A stretch of DNA of 64,000 bases from Emydura subglobosa (lineage: Eukaryota > Chordata > Testudines > Chelidae), in NCBI GenBank assembly GCA_007922225.1, contig ML679959.1:20050913-20114912 (forward strand). The letters are read 5' to 3'. Positions 45,926-57,938 of the stretch are shown one piece after another. Under the pieces are notes generated by a model. It saw nothing but the letters and a program-made list of their open reading frames with translations. It was not told the origin of the DNA and made no database searches. A program made the position numbers and the translations under genes. Position 1 is the stretch's first letter. Each line of letters opens with the position of its first letter.

Positions 45926-47558
45926 TGATGGGAATGCTATATCCCAGAGAGAGAGATTAACACCAAGCAATTCAAACTGATGAATATTGTTTTCTGTGGG
46001 AGGTGATTCCACCCTTACCCCGTATATAAACTTGTCCTGAAGATCATGCGCTTTGAATTGGGCCTAGAGAATGTAATAATTGAGCACCATCGCCTTAAGG
46101 TTTTATTAACGTGTTCCAAGAATGGACAAACATATGTTTAAAGTATCTTAGTGGATTTGTTATTTCAATTTTCTTTTTATTACCTTTCACTACTTGAGCA
46201 TTGCGTTCGCCACCTCCCCTGCTTACACCCTCATGTTTGGCTGGTGGAGTCATATAAGGATCTTGACGATACCCACCCCTCTGTTCTGGAAAAAAATGTC
46301 ATTTTTGCCTAATTTGCCATACTTTTTCCCCCTAACCATTGCAATCAAATTACTATTTGTACATGAGCCAAGCTTCTACATTAGATAAGCAGCTGAACAT
46401 GACAGTAATAGAATTTCCACTTTTAAGACACTGAATGAAATACTCATTCTCCAAAACGCAGGGGGTATGAAAGCTTACAATGAAAGCTGATTTTATAACA
46501 CTATCATTACAGGGTTTTTTAAATCAGGTAACTTTCATGTTTATTAAGACGTGTGGTTTGCTATAATTTAGCATTAGCTAAAAGACCTTTAAAACGACAC
46601 ATAAACATAGAGAGCTCACTTTATTTTAACCATCCTATCATTGCATGGGCATTTCAGATTTATAGTAGTAATTCATTTGATACTTGCTTGTCATGTGCAT
46701 TTGCATTGTCATATGCATATGTCCCATTTCATTTAAAATTAATCCAGGAATGGTTCAAATATAGTGGTACCAATAGACACACATTGTAGCTGGATTCATC
46801 TTTGTCTGTTAGAAATTACCTTTACTTTAACATCAGGCAGTGCTAAAATTAACATTATAATTTCCTATAATTTATTTTTATGTTGCAAATGCTGTAAAAT
46901 CAAGACACACATTTTAGTTTAGTTTCTGAGTGAGACTGGTAGATGGTAGAAAGGTTGTTTTATTTTCTTTGTTTATTATGCATTACTCATGGGGAAGAGC
47001 AAAACTGTGAGTATATTTTGCATGATCATTCTTCAAAAACAAATGAAAACAGGGTTTGCCCCTCCCACCGCTTGTGGCACTGCTGCTGTGCTCTATTTTA
47101 AGTGCACTAGCTCTGACTGAGCTAGCATGGGTATGTCTCCTCAAAGTGGAAATTACACCTCGTGCTACAAATGTAGATATATCCATAGTCATCTTCGTTT
47201 TGGTTGTATGGGGTCCACCATCAGCCTCCATGTAAAACTCCACGCAGCACCTCCTGTATATCTTGTTTTAGTCTCTTGTAATAATTTCTATAGGAGATTG
47301 TTATTTTTTCCAGAGGTAATTATTTTCATAAGGTTTGCAGATGACATATTTCCAATTCAGAGATTTGTTATTAATTTATCTGAGGAGAAGCTTAACAAAT
47401 GGCAATCAAAAGAGAAAGCAAGGGGATTGTTTTACTGCTCTTTCACAAGTGTAATGCTAAGTATCTGCCGTACAAGGAAAGGTATGTTTTGCTGATAAGA
47501 AACAAGCATAGTAACTGTAAGAGCTAAGCAAAGTGACTGAGAGAAGCAAGCAATCTGA
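45926..47558. other. unique AT-rich sequence
   Basis: No recognised repeat. Frames at 46983-47243 (minus, 86 codons) and 47127-47495 (plus, 122 codons) overlap each other and have no recognised domain. Confidence 0.35.
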
Positions 47559-47782
47559 GGCTGTCTTTACACTATGGAGACTATACTGGCAGAGCTATGC
47601 CGGCATAACACCATAGCGTCAGTGTAGGAACACCAAATCCCTGACCAAACTTACCTACATCAACAGAAGCATTCTTCTGTTGACATAGCTGCGTCTACAC
47701 TGGGGTTAGGTCTGCATAGCTGTGTTGGTCAGGTATCTGGTTTTTTCACACCCGTGACTGATATAGCAGTGTAGACCAAGCC
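47559..47782. mobile_element. MITE with 'ggcttggtctacact' ends
   Basis: Left end 'ggctgtctttacactatgg' and right end 'agtgtagaccaagcc' form an inverted repeat. The interior contains 'gctgcgtctacactgggg', an inner copy of the terminus, and 'acatagctgcg'. A turtle MITE family. Confidence 0.8.
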
Positions 47783-48096
47783 TAAGCAACAATGACTTGA
47801 CATGTTACTATGCCAAAGAAACAAAGAGGAGGAAAAGGTTAATCTCAAAGGACCCCTGCTCATAGGGCTCCTGCAGCTGGTGGCTACTCTGAGAAGTATC
47901 CTATATGGTCAGTCCATGCAGGAAGGGGAGGGAAGCCTAGGGGTTGTGTTATCTTGCTACACTGAGCCCCGCAGGGCAGGTGGGGATAATACACAACAAT
48001 ACAGGAGCTGCTTGCTCCTCTCCCACACACCTACTTCCCTTGTCTAGATCTCAGGACCTGTGGTGTCCACAAAGCTTGAGGGAAGGTGATACACTT
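47783..48096. other. non-coding sequence
   Basis: No recognisable feature. Confidence 0.3.
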
Positions 48097-48170
48097 AGCC
48101 ATGCTATGCCTCAGTTACCCTATCTATAAAATGGGGATAAAGTACTTTGAAATCTACAGCTGGAATATTA
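48097..48170 (+). repeat. MIR SINE fragment
   Basis: 'atgcctcagttaccctatct' followed by 'ataaaatggggataaagtact' is the most conserved part of MIR ('cctcagtttccccatctgtaaaatggggata'). Confidence 0.75.
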
Positions 48171-49004
48171 TTATCTTTGTTATTTCATTGTGGTGTACTG
48201 CAGCCAGGTAAGGAGCAGGGAACAATCACCCTCATCAGATCCTCCAACCCAAGAGTTGCGTGTGGCACAGGTAGCAATATTAACTTACTAGGGGAGAGGG
48301 TGGAGAAGTGGGCAGTGCGTATGTCTTACTGCATTCTTACATCATTTACCCTCAGAAAGGCTTCATTCATAAATAACATCTCACCACTGGATAAAACAAT
48401 TACTTTAGCTGATATGAAATATACCCAGCCAGAAGTAAAGCTTCCTCCAGAAATGAATGCATGGTCAGCAACTCAGTGGGTACTAGTGGGTAGACACATA
48501 CAGTGATTGTGCTGTGGTTGGTTTTCTGTTTTTTGTTTTTTTAAAGCTCTTTACCCACGTATCACTTTAGTTAATTTTTCCTTGCCTTATAAAATGTAAG
48601 TTATTGCTTTCCATAACAAGATACTGAAGGAATCATCTGATGCACACATAGCCTTCAGGATTAAAGGAGAGTGTTATCAATAAAAAGGCAAGAAGGAAAC
48701 TTGCACTGCTGAGAGCTGCCTTTGCATTTAGCATGTGAATATGTAAAGGGCTACAGCTTGCAGATGGTCAATCATTCCAATTTTATGATCACAGAATACT
48801 GTTTGTAGGAATAAACTCTAAAGTGGATATTTTTGTGTTTCTTGTTTAGTTTCTTATTCTTATGGTGTCATTTTATGTTTTCAAAATTCTCACATTCAAA
48901 GAATACATAAGGAAACGATCCAGCCTTATAGTAAAGAGTGATAGATCCAGTGAGAGTGGATGTATTTCCATATCAGCACAGTGGGCCAAATTAAACATTG
49001 ATTC
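48171..49004. other. unique non-coding sequence
   Basis: A 119-codon plus frame (48147-48506) starts inside the MIR and shows no domain, so I do not call it. Nothing else is recognised. Confidence 0.35.
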
Positions 49005-49060
49005 AAACAGTCACTGAAGTCAGTGGGGTTATGGTATGGAAGAATTTGCCCCAGAGCACA
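49005..49060. repeat. palindromic repeat fragment ('gggccaaatt')
   Basis: 'tgggccaaattaaacattga' just upstream and 'actgaagtcagtggggttat' with 'agaatttgcccc' form a foldback of the family seen at 11160. Confidence 0.5.
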
Positions 49061-49214
49061 CATGTAGCTGAGAGACCCCCAAATAGATCTTAGACTAAAG
49101 GATGCTTTTTAATGAAGTTGGAGACGAGCATTATAATCCATTTGGCATTTCATTCAAAGTGTCATATAGTATTTCATTTTTAAAACCTGTCAAACTTGGT
49201 AGATAAACTTGATT

Positions 49215-49253
49215 TGTATTATATATATATATATATATGTACACACACACACA
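49215..49253. repeat. (AT)n(AC)n microsatellite
   Basis: AT dinucleotides run into 'gtacacacacacacaac'. A compound microsatellite. Confidence 0.95.
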
Positions 49254-50249
49254 ACATTTCTTCTCCCCGGATTTTATTTTCAAGAAGGAAATAGTACAGT
49301 TAATTTTGATAGCTCAGAGTACTATATTCTAGGGACACAAAGGCAGCTATATCTGAGATATAAACTTTGCAAGAATACAATTCCTGAAGTGAACTAATCA
49401 CTGGACATTCTGGGGGGAAAAACCAAATTGTATAGATAAATATTTAATTCAAAATCATAATCCTGAGCATGATCAATAACATTTCCAAACTGTTCTGAGC
49501 AAAACACCAGTTAATTCCTGCTGCAGTATGTTCTGTGATGCTATATCAGGTAGTATCTGCATCATGACACAGTTTTGTGTTAGGAGTATATTATCATAAA
49601 CATATGTTTGGGCAACAGAAGCTGATATGGGACAATGGGCAGAGTTAAGGTTTTACATAAACATTTTTTTTTTTTGGTGCTCAATCTTTACTATTGTGTT
49701 GTGCCCAATTTAAGAGTCACATAACATGATTGCAGTGTGTGTAATGTATTGTGATCAACATTTTGTAAAGTGGCCATTGATTTTTGCGTGCCCGGATGAA
49801 ACATCTTGGGCCTGTTTTTTTTTTTTTTTTAAAGTAGTGTCGAGCACCGCGATTTCAGTGAAATTTGCAGATGCTCAGCAGCTTTTGAAATCAATCCCAA
49901 GGTGTCTCACATTGCACACCCAAAATCAGTGGCCACATTTGGAAAATTTGGAAAAGTTCTTTGCATGTGAAGAGCAATTTGCAAAAAATGAAATAAGCAA
50001 CTGCTTAATTGATTACTCAGTAAATGATGATAACCCCAAGATCTGATTAACACTTTGATTATGATTTTCATTCATTCGTTCAGAGACAAGAAAAAGGGAA
50101 AGTCTCTTTAGCTGTACCTGCAATACGTTCTTGCAAAAAGCTGCAGTTGCTCAGACTCCTGAAGAAATCTAGCCACTAAAGCTTGGGTTTTTATTCTCTC
50201 AGCCCTCTGTTCTACCTCTTCTAAAAGGCCTTGGTGCTTGGACACTTCT
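49254..50249. other. unique sequence with poly-T
   Basis: T run at 49815-49830. A 106-codon plus frame (49726-50046) reads through that run and has no known domain. Confidence 0.35.
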
Positions 50250-51092
50250 TAAATAGTCTGTCACTGTCTCTTGGCATGGTATCTTGAGGGGTCTCAGTTT
50301 TTCCTGACACACTTCTCTGTGTGTGTTTGGTCTCTGTCAGGTCAGTTCCTGGACCCTCAAATCCAATTAACCCGCCTTCAATTTTAGAGCTTGTAGTTTC
50401 CCGCCTGTTTTCTTGGAGGCAGCCTGGTGTAGGGCTGTCGCCCTTTTGATATCCCTTTCTGCCTCCACTTTCCTCTTGGACTCAGGGAGGGTGGATCCTG
50501 ACTGAGAATGAGGTCAGTAATCTGTTAGCGCATGTGATGAGAAAAGTTGCTTGAATCTGATATAGTTTGTTAAGTTAGACATTAGTAAACATCTTACCTT
50601 TGTTTTTCTTATAACCGTTTCTAACTTTTATGCTTCATTACTTGTACACGCTTAACATCTATCTCTTTGTAGTTAATAAACTTATTTTACTGTTTTATCC
50701 AAGTCAGTTGTTTAAACTGAAGTGTCTCAATAACTATTTGAGATAATAAACTGGCACGTTATTTCCTTCAAGGAATAATAAACTTAAAATATTTCTACTG
50801 TTTGGAAAGGGCTGGTCTGGGCAATACAGGTTATTTCTGAGAGGAAATCTGAAACTGGGGGTGCGTTGGGGTTACCCTGCAGTATAATCCAGGCTGGTGA
50901 AAGCCACAGTGTAACCCAGGTGTAGCCAGCAGACTGCAGTTACACAGAGAAACTCAGAGTGTGGCTTGCATGTATGTTTGTGAGTGACCCAGCTGGGAAC
51001 TACTTCAGCAAGGCATTGTAAGGCACCCAAGGTTGCAGGGCAGGAGTGACACAGCCCGCCAGTGTTCTGGACAGTACCCTGATATGTCACAC
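50250..51092 (+). repeat. LTR-like interspersed repeat with polyadenylation signals
   Basis: Segments 'gtgtagggctgtcgccc', 'ctttgtagttaataaactta', 'caataactatttgagataat', 'aagggctggtctgggcaata' and 'cacagtgtaacccaggtg' occur in the order of a turtle repeat I remember, with two AATAAA signals (near 50677 and 50766). It probably belongs to an LTR element or its 3' part. No coding region or primer site is seen, so the class is uncertain. Confidence 0.45.
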
Positions 51093-53881
51093 TCTGCTCC
51101 CCCCTCTGACTATGCTCAGTAGCAGGTTAGTAGAACCCATTATAAGTATAATTCATGATTTTTGGGGCTTAGTTATTATAATAACAAAGGCTCTTTTTAT
51201 CATGTCTTATAGAAATGTGCATATTGTGATGAGCCTGCTAGTGTGTATTTCTACTGCTTTCATCTATAGGATAGAACAAAATATGCTCAAGCAAATGTCA
51301 TAGGGCCCATATTGCTGACAGTCAGTGGAAATTTTATTTTAGCTCAGGTAATAATAGACAAGTTCATATTCACACAATCAGATCAGAGAACTAACTACCT
51401 TTCTTTAGTTCCTTTTGACTTTTATTTCTTGTGGAATAATTAACCCTTGCTCCAGCTGCTGGAGTTCCTTTTCCATTTGTTGTATGGTCAGAAGGAGATG
51501 ACAAAATGACTTTCCTACTGATTGTTTCCCTTTTGTTAACTGGGCAGAGTTTCTATTTCCTTTTTGCATTTAAATATTTAACAAAACTCTGGGCTATTCA
51601 GAAGGGGGAAATTCTTGACTTACCATGTCTATTGGCCTAGAAGAAATGTTACTTTTGCTCTGTTTCAGCCACTTGTATGTCATTTTAGTGATGAGTCACT
51701 ATAACAAGCTGAATGGAAAAGGGGATCGAAGGGGATAAGAACATTGTGATAGGATTTTGTTTGTATTCCTCCCCTTTTATTAAATATTCTACAGCGGGGA
51801 CGGAAGGAGAGGAGAGGGAGCAGGCACAGCAGCTGTAAGATGCTTTTGCATCAACATGTGTCAGAGTGGTTTTGCCTTAACAAAATAAATGTGTTTCTTT
51901 CAATTCCATTTAACGTAAAGAGAAACAAGACTGACAGTGTTTTTACAGTACATTAAGTGGGCATTAAGACCAAGTGATTTGTACTAAGAGACGGAGGACT
52001 GGCTTTTTTCCCCTAAATGTTGAGCAGATTTGCTTGAGGGGGAGAGAATGAAATGACAGTGCCATCATGCAAGGTTCTTTTCCTTTTAGAGACATGGGTT
52101 CCAATCTTGCAAGTGCCCCTTTTTATTTTATTTTATTTAGAACAAAAGTAGCATTTGCTTAAAGGGACACTCTCAACTAGTGTAAACCCAGATGAACCCT
52201 CCTGTCCACAAAAAAAATCAGACCAAAATAATGTGAAATCTCTCTCTCTAGTGTTGCCATTATATATGTAGTGTTGCCAACACAATTTTTTCAAGAGTCT
52301 CATTATATTTTATGGGTTTCTGAAAGCCCCAATTCCTGAAGCCATGTGAATACATTAGAATCTGAGTTTTCATATATATAAATATATATAATTTCAAATA
52401 AATTTCTAGCCCTCTGGATTGTGAAGAAAAGCTTGAGAATGTTACCCAGCTGCACCCTAAAGGTTCAAAACCCCTCTGGAAATCAAAAGAAACCAAAATA
52501 TATTGTGTTCATAAACTGTCTTGATTTTTAAGCCAAATTCATGGTTCTTGGTGGCCTGATAGATTATTTTTGAATGCTTGAGATTGGCTATACTGTACAT
52601 CCCTAAAAGCAATGCTAAGTGCACAAGAACTGGGAAGTGAAACTAAAGCTAAACACAGTGAATCTGGACGGTGTAGTTTCACTATTCAAGCTGAATGATA
52701 TGCAAAGAGAAAACAAATACCACATATGGTATGAAGGAAGAAAAATACCTGAGATTCTTTCAATAAAGTTCTATGTTTTCTCTGCAGGCAATCCTGACTC
52801 TTCAATGTTTATGAAACATTACATCTGCCATAAAAGCACATAAGCCTGGGAGAGGCTTCATTCCTTCATTCTCTGCCATATCTCAAATCAATACAAAATT
52901 CTAAACTTCCTTTTGATCCTTGTCCACTTGAGAATCATGCATTGTTGCAGTGCAGGCTGGAAAGGTACTATTTGCTTTTGTAACTAGCAGAATGGTTTGT
53001 ATTTCTACTTACCTGCATGGCAAACTGCTTTGAAAGTTTCTTAGTTGCTGCTGCTATAAAACTAAATTCCTGGTTACAGAATCTCAGTTTTGGGTCTTTT
53101 TTTACAAAGACCAGTGCATGGTGTTCTGCCTTCACTTATTAATAATGATAGCTGTGGTAAAACAAAGTGCTCCTGAGTTGACATGCATTACTAGTCTCTT
53201 GCTGTAGTGGTTACTTTTTAAGGAGATAAATGAGGACATTAGGTGAAGTTGCTTGTGACCAGCTATACTCCATAAACATTTGTTCCAGGGAGCACTCGTC
53301 CCTAATGTAGTATTTTTTACATGCATGCTCAACTACACTTAGTCTACACCTGCTACACCTCCTTCCACCTTTGTTATCTTTTCCTTCCACCACTGTAAGA
53401 TACTTTTCAAGTATGCACTTCATTAAGTGGACCACAAAATGGCCTTTCCCTCTTATATATCCCACCCCTTACACACATGCTTGAAGACACCCATGGGACT
53501 TTCCACATATGAGACATTGATGGGGGGAACTGACATCCCCTCTGTTGGGTTATATCTGTCTAAGGAGAGAAACATGGATGGCCTCTCATGATCCAGATCT
53601 CTGTTTGTGGAGAAGATATATGGTTTTTTGAGAGCTTCTCCTCCTAACGGCCTAGAAGGAAATAATAACCTTTCACACATTAATTGACCTCCTCTCCCAT
53701 AACTGAGAACAGAAAATATATTGGAGAGGCACCATGACTCAGTCTAATTCTCTTCCACTGCTTAAACAGTGTCTGGAAGAAAAAGGCTTCTCAGCACCAT
53801 GTTTTCCTCAGTTGCAGCTGACGGGCTTAGTCTTCATTAGAGGCCTGTTTGGAATTGAGCCCAAGTAGCCTCACAAAATAT
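51093..53881. other. unique AT-rich sequence
   Basis: No recognisable gene or repeat in about 2.8 kb. Only scattered short frames (up to 85 codons), some overlapping on both strands. A short AT dinucleotide patch near 52371-52392. Confidence 0.35.
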
Positions 53882-53960
53882 TTAGGACCCAATTTTGCAG
53901 CCCATGCTCATGCTCCAATGAATAGTCCCAATGAAGTCAATAGGACTAATCTCACGAGAA
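53882..53960. repeat. palindromic MITE fragment
   Basis: 'aggacccaattttgcagccc' and 'agtcccaatgaagtcaatagg' resemble one arm and the centre of the 29799 family. Confidence 0.5.
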
Positions 53961-54000
53961 GGTGCTACTGATAAGGAAGCGCTTATAAGCATTGAAGTGT

Positions 54001-54012
54001 GGGGGGGGGGGG
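54001..54012. repeat. poly-G run (12 G) next to GGCCCGCC
   Basis: Isolated GC-rich island of about 20 bp in AT-rich sequence: a G run followed by 'ggcccgcc'. Confidence 0.9.
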
Positions 54013-54194
54013 CCCGCCAATATTCAATATTTGTAGTTACTGATTTGTTTCATGAAAGATACACAAGTATAACAGTGCAAGTTTTTTTCCCCATCAGCAT
54101 TAAGAGAGAGGGTGACAGGTTACTTCTTCAAATAGGAAGAAGCAGGCCAATATCAGAAAATGTGCTTGCTGTGACAGCATGTAAATAGCCATAA

Positions 54195-54345
54195 CTGAAG
54201 GTCTGAGAACAGGTGCTGTAGAACAGAATTATATTTATGATTAATATCATAATAAAGTGCTTGTAACTCCCAGAGGCCCTAATCTGGGATTGTGGTCCCA
54301 TTCTGCTAGGCACTGTACATACCTAATAATAACAGTCCATTCCAT
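54195..54345 (+). repeat. MIR-like SINE ('gctaggcactgtacat')
   Basis: 'cagaggccctaatctgggat', 'ggtcccattctgctaggcac' and 'tgtacatacctaataataac' follow the widespread sauropsid repeat also seen at 16900 and 12318. Confidence 0.65.
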
Positions 54346-55484
54346 TCTCAGCATTCAATTAGAAACAACAGGTGGATACAACAAATAAGGGGATGCAGGG
54401 CAGGAGAAACACAAGGTAGCAGAAATGATGATTAATACAATAAGCAGAAGTGTGGTGGCATGCCAGCTATTGAATCACTCAGGGAAAAAATGGGATGAGT
54501 TTCTGTTGAAAGAGCACTTCTTTAAGTGCCAGAGTTTCTCACCTGCAGCGAGTATATTTTCATCAGGGTTAGTGCAAGATCAAGTATTTGTCAAAGGGCA
54601 GTCAGATGCAACGCTAAGAATACACACCTCTATCACCGCAGAAATGAATTGAACTAACTCTTCACTCAAGGGGATTACCAAAAGAGAACATCTTATTCAA
54701 TCAAGCACACTTTATTCTGTTTTTTGTGCCATAATTTAATGTTCCTAGTGTGCTGTAAAGTCCTACATGGGGTGTCTATTCTTTGCATAAAACTGTTTGT
54801 CAAAATTCCATTAAGCTTTAGGTGAAAATTTAATGAGCCATTCACTTCAGATATTTCAAAACTAATACCATTTTATTATTAATGCATCAGAAAGTCAAAG
54901 ATGTGTGTGAGTACAATTATGGTTCAGTGTTCAGTCAGAGTTAACCATCTTTCAAATATAATTTTAGATAATTAAAATGGTATTTTAGGGCATAAAAGGG
55001 GGATTATTTTAATGAATTTTGTCAATAAAAAATATTTTGGGGGCACTTTTGTTTATTGACTTTCTTTTGTTTTTTCTGATCCTTGTAGAGGGTGACTTTA
55101 ATAAACAGAAATGACATCATATGGTAATAATGTCCTCCTTTTTCTGTACATTGGATTGGGATGAAACCAAACAACACAAAATAATTCCTGTATCACACAC
55201 TCCTTTTTATTTAGAAATAATCACGAAATATTAAAGTAAGAAATCAGGGATAAAATAAGACCCTATGGTTAGGAGGGTTAAAAAAAAAAGTCCATAAACT
55301 TTCCCAACCCCTCTTATGTTTTTTGCCCCCTTGCCTCCACTACCCCATGATTCCTGATTCCAGCTGGGCTGAAATCCAGTAGGACAGTGTGAAAGATGAT
55401 GCTTGCACCTGCATGCATAAAGAATTTAATGGAAGGTGTTATAGAAATGTAATTATTATATTCTCACAATGGCAGCTTTCCAAG
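54346..55484. other. unique AT-rich sequence
   Basis: No recognisable feature. Confidence 0.35.
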
Positions 55485-55605
55485 GACCTTAGAGCACTTT
55501 ATCAAAACTAATTAATTAAGTCGCTCAACACCTCTGGAAAGTAGGGAAGAATTGTTATCCCCATTTGACAGATACAGAAACTGAGGTACAAGGATGCTGT
55601 TATTT

Positions 55606-55636
<31 letters not shown>

Positions 55637-55700
55637 GTCATACAGCAGCTCTATACAACTAGGAAAAGAACCCACGTTTGGCTCAATATTGGAGTAACAG
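55485..55700 (-). repeat. MIR SINE interrupted by an (AC)n tract
   Basis: 'ggaccttagagcactttatc', 'ttgttatccccatttgacag' and 'atacagaaactgaggtacaa' are the MIR complement, and after the AC repeat the element resumes with 'aaagtcatacagcagctcta'. This is the best MIR in the window. Confidence 0.85.
55606..55634. repeat. (AC)n microsatellite inside the MIR
   Basis: About 14 CA units replace the MIR stretch where 'gacttgcccaaggtcaca' is usually found, so the array seems to have grown from the short 'cacac' of the core. Confidence 0.95.
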
Positions 55701-55707
55701 GATGAAG

Positions 55708-55780
55708 TTCAATGGCCTGTGTTGTATAGAAGGTCAGACTAGATGATCTAATGATCTCTTCTGGCCTTAAAATCTTTGCA
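55708..55780 (+). mobile_element. CR1 LINE 3' end
   Basis: 'aatggcctgtgttgtataga', 'aggtcagactagatgatcta' and 'tctggccttaaaatctttg' are the CR1 3' terminus of the same class as 12899-13030. It sits just after the MIR. Confidence 0.8.
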
Positions 55781-56119
55781 CCTTCTCACAACTTCATCTT
55801 GCTAGGAATAAAGCAAATTATACAAATGATTGTTTGAGTTGATATTTTCTTGGAGTCAAATTTTAATGTCAGTGGGAATTTTGCTCGCATAAAGGCTTTA
55901 GGATTTGGCTGCCATAATATTTAGGGTTGAGCTTGCAAACTTTACTTCACCCAGTTAGCTCTACTAAGTACCTAGTAAAGCAAATAGTTAGTATGCTAAA
56001 TTTACATGTGAACTGCAAATTGTTTTTAACAACGATAGTCAATATGGCCTATTTATTCTGCTCTAAGTTGCAACAGTATAAATTTATCACAACTTCATAG
56101 GTTTCACTGGAGTTGCTGC
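55781..56119. other. unique sequence
   Basis: No recognisable feature. Confidence 0.3.
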
Positions 56120-56700
56120 ATGGGATACTGCAGATTTTGCTGTCTTTTCTAGTTTGCTATAGAGCCAGTTTCAGTGCGTGAGAGCTTGGAAATTACATAA
56201 ACAGTGGGTCATTGTTGCTCGGAGAGGTGGTTTCTTGCTGGATGTCTCCTGGTCTGTTCCGTGGTAATAGGCAAATCATTATCATTTAGTTGAAAGGTAT
56301 TTCTGAGCATGGATTCTGAAAATTCTTCCATTGGGGTTTAGCATCTCCTGAGACCCCAATTAAACAAACATTACTTCATCTAGACTGTTTTTAGGTCATC
56401 AGTTTTTTTGTTCCAGGGCATATTGAGAATCCTTTATTAAGTCTGGAGTTTTCCTCCTCAGGCATCTTGTATTTGTCCCCTAGTGAGATAATCAGATTTT
56501 CTGCTTCATTCACCCAACTTTTTAATGTTAAATAATGTTTGTTTGTCCTTATAACACTCATTTCTTCCTTTACTGCATCTATTTTTTTGAGATTTTTCCC
56601 TCCCCATTACTTTCTCAAATGGCTTGCACAATGGCTTCAAATGAGAAAGCTCAAGTTCTATCTTATCTTGTGAATCAGTTCACCACAACTCTTCCACCTT
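56120..56700 (-). pseudogene. L1-like ORF1 remnant
   Basis: Minus-strand pieces read 'KKIDAVKEEMSVIR' (a coiled-coil-like start), 'WVNEAENLI', then 'KTDDLK' and 'LIGVSGDAKP', which sit like the 'KxDDLENRSRRNNxRIxGxPE' segment of L1 ORF1 proteins. They continue with 'SMLRNTF' and 'LPITTEQTRRHPA', as in 'IxxERAHR'. ORF1p is the RNA-binding trimer of L1. Frames change and stops intervene. A 148-codon plus frame on the opposite strand (56535-56981), the longest clean one in the area, has no known motif and overlaps this remnant, so I treat it as a shadow. Confidence 0.4.
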
Positions 56701-57794
56701 GTGGGCTTCCAACCTCAAAAAGTGTTTTAGCTTTTGCTGCCAATTTGGGGGGAGAATTTTTAAGTTTGCTTCAGCCTTTTGATATGTCCAGGCTTGTGCT
56801 ACTGCTTCCCAAGTTCTTTGTAGCTGTATTTGCGAGATTCTGCTTTTATGGACGCTTCCTCCACTTTATGTCTACTCAGCATGAATCAGTACCAGAAATC
56901 TGTCAGCTGAACCTTCACCCCTACATTACAAAAAAAGTACTTGCATTTAGAGGACAAATCCTATTCACTTTAGTCAAATGAAACGCCCACTTGCATCAGA
57001 CACATAAGCAGGATTTGGTGCTTAAAGAGAAAAGAATATATTTCTTATTTTTGTGCTTGGAGATATATGCGTGTTGGCTCTCTTCGCATCTCTGAGTTGA
57101 ACATTTATTATGAGACTATTGTTCTATGCAGTTTTGTCTGCTTTATATGTTTTATTTTCAGAATTCTCATGAAAGGCATGCTCTGTATGGCAATGTGCGT
57201 CTTTTGCTCCTTGAATAACACCAGTGCTATATGTTACTATTTTTGTGTCATTTAAAAATCTGTACAAAACAAATCCACCCAGTCAGTTTGGCAGTTTGCT
57301 CACATTTCTCTGTGCATCTGTTTGCTCTGGAATCCAGTGCTGTGTTTAATGTCTATTTTGCCATCTGATACTCTTGTATCATCACTTCATCCCTTATAGA
57401 ACAAGGATAACTATAGAATCCCAATAATTCTTTTCTTTGTTTGATTTCTTTAACTACACGCCAGCCTCATTTCATGTCTGTACCACACAGACAATTTAAT
57501 ATGTGCCACAGGAGATGTTTTTGGTGATTTGCTTCTTTAGAAATTACTCCTCCGAATCCCATAACATGTATTTGGAGTATACTTTACTAAAGAGCTTTAA
57601 AATTCTTTCATTAAGTTAAGTGCAAAGCAATGGCTGCTAATCTAAATCCAACTTTCCATTGTAGGGGTGAGTCTGCTATATCATATACTGCTTACTGACT
57701 TTGTCTGTTTTAAGACTTATGCAGACTCTGAATATATTTTCCTTTTTAATTTTCATTTAATAATTTGTTGTTTGTTCTCTTTATTCATTTTCAG
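56701..57794. other. unique sequence upstream of the candidate exon
   Basis: No recognisable repeat. It ends in a T-rich stretch that could be the 3' end of an intron. Confidence 0.3.
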
Positions 57795-57938
57795 ATGGAA
57801 ACTACAGGCAGAACCGATCAAACCTTACATCACTATTAGTGCAACCAATATCCGCAATGCTAGTCAAAAGACTTGTTTCTTTACCTGAAGACAGCAGCAA
57901 AAGTGATGGGTGTATCCCTCTCAAACTGCCTGTGACAG
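57795..57938 (+). CDS. candidate internal exon (144 nt), gene unknown
   Basis: A pyrimidine-rich stretch ending 'ctctttattcattttcag' precedes the segment, and 'acag|gtgatg' closes it with a usable donor. In one plus frame the segment is fully open, beginning inside codon G-A-T/GGA and giving 'GNYRQNRSNLTSLL', 'AMLVKRLVSLPEDSSKSDG' and 'IPLKLPVTG'. The length is 48 codons with matching phase at both ends, so skipping would keep the frame. The other two frames contain stops. If the donor is not used, the frame runs on to a TAA at 57974-57976, which would make it a terminal exon ('DDDFRSLWNGP'). I do not recognise the protein: no domain is visible and the Ser/Asp-rich middle looks like a linker. 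It could be chance. Confidence 0.35.

Noticed and set aside
47127..47495. 122-codon plus frame as an exon
   Set aside because: No recognisable protein, no clear acceptor and donor pair framing it, and it is overlapped by an open minus frame.
54001..54020. GC-rich patch as a CpG-island promoter
   Set aside because: Only about 20 bp, essentially one G run. No CpG density or TATA/initiator context nearby.
56535..56981. 148-codon plus-strand open frame, one of the longest clean frames
   Set aside because: Overlaps on the opposite strand what reads as an L1-like ORF1 remnant. No motif, no splice or promoter context.
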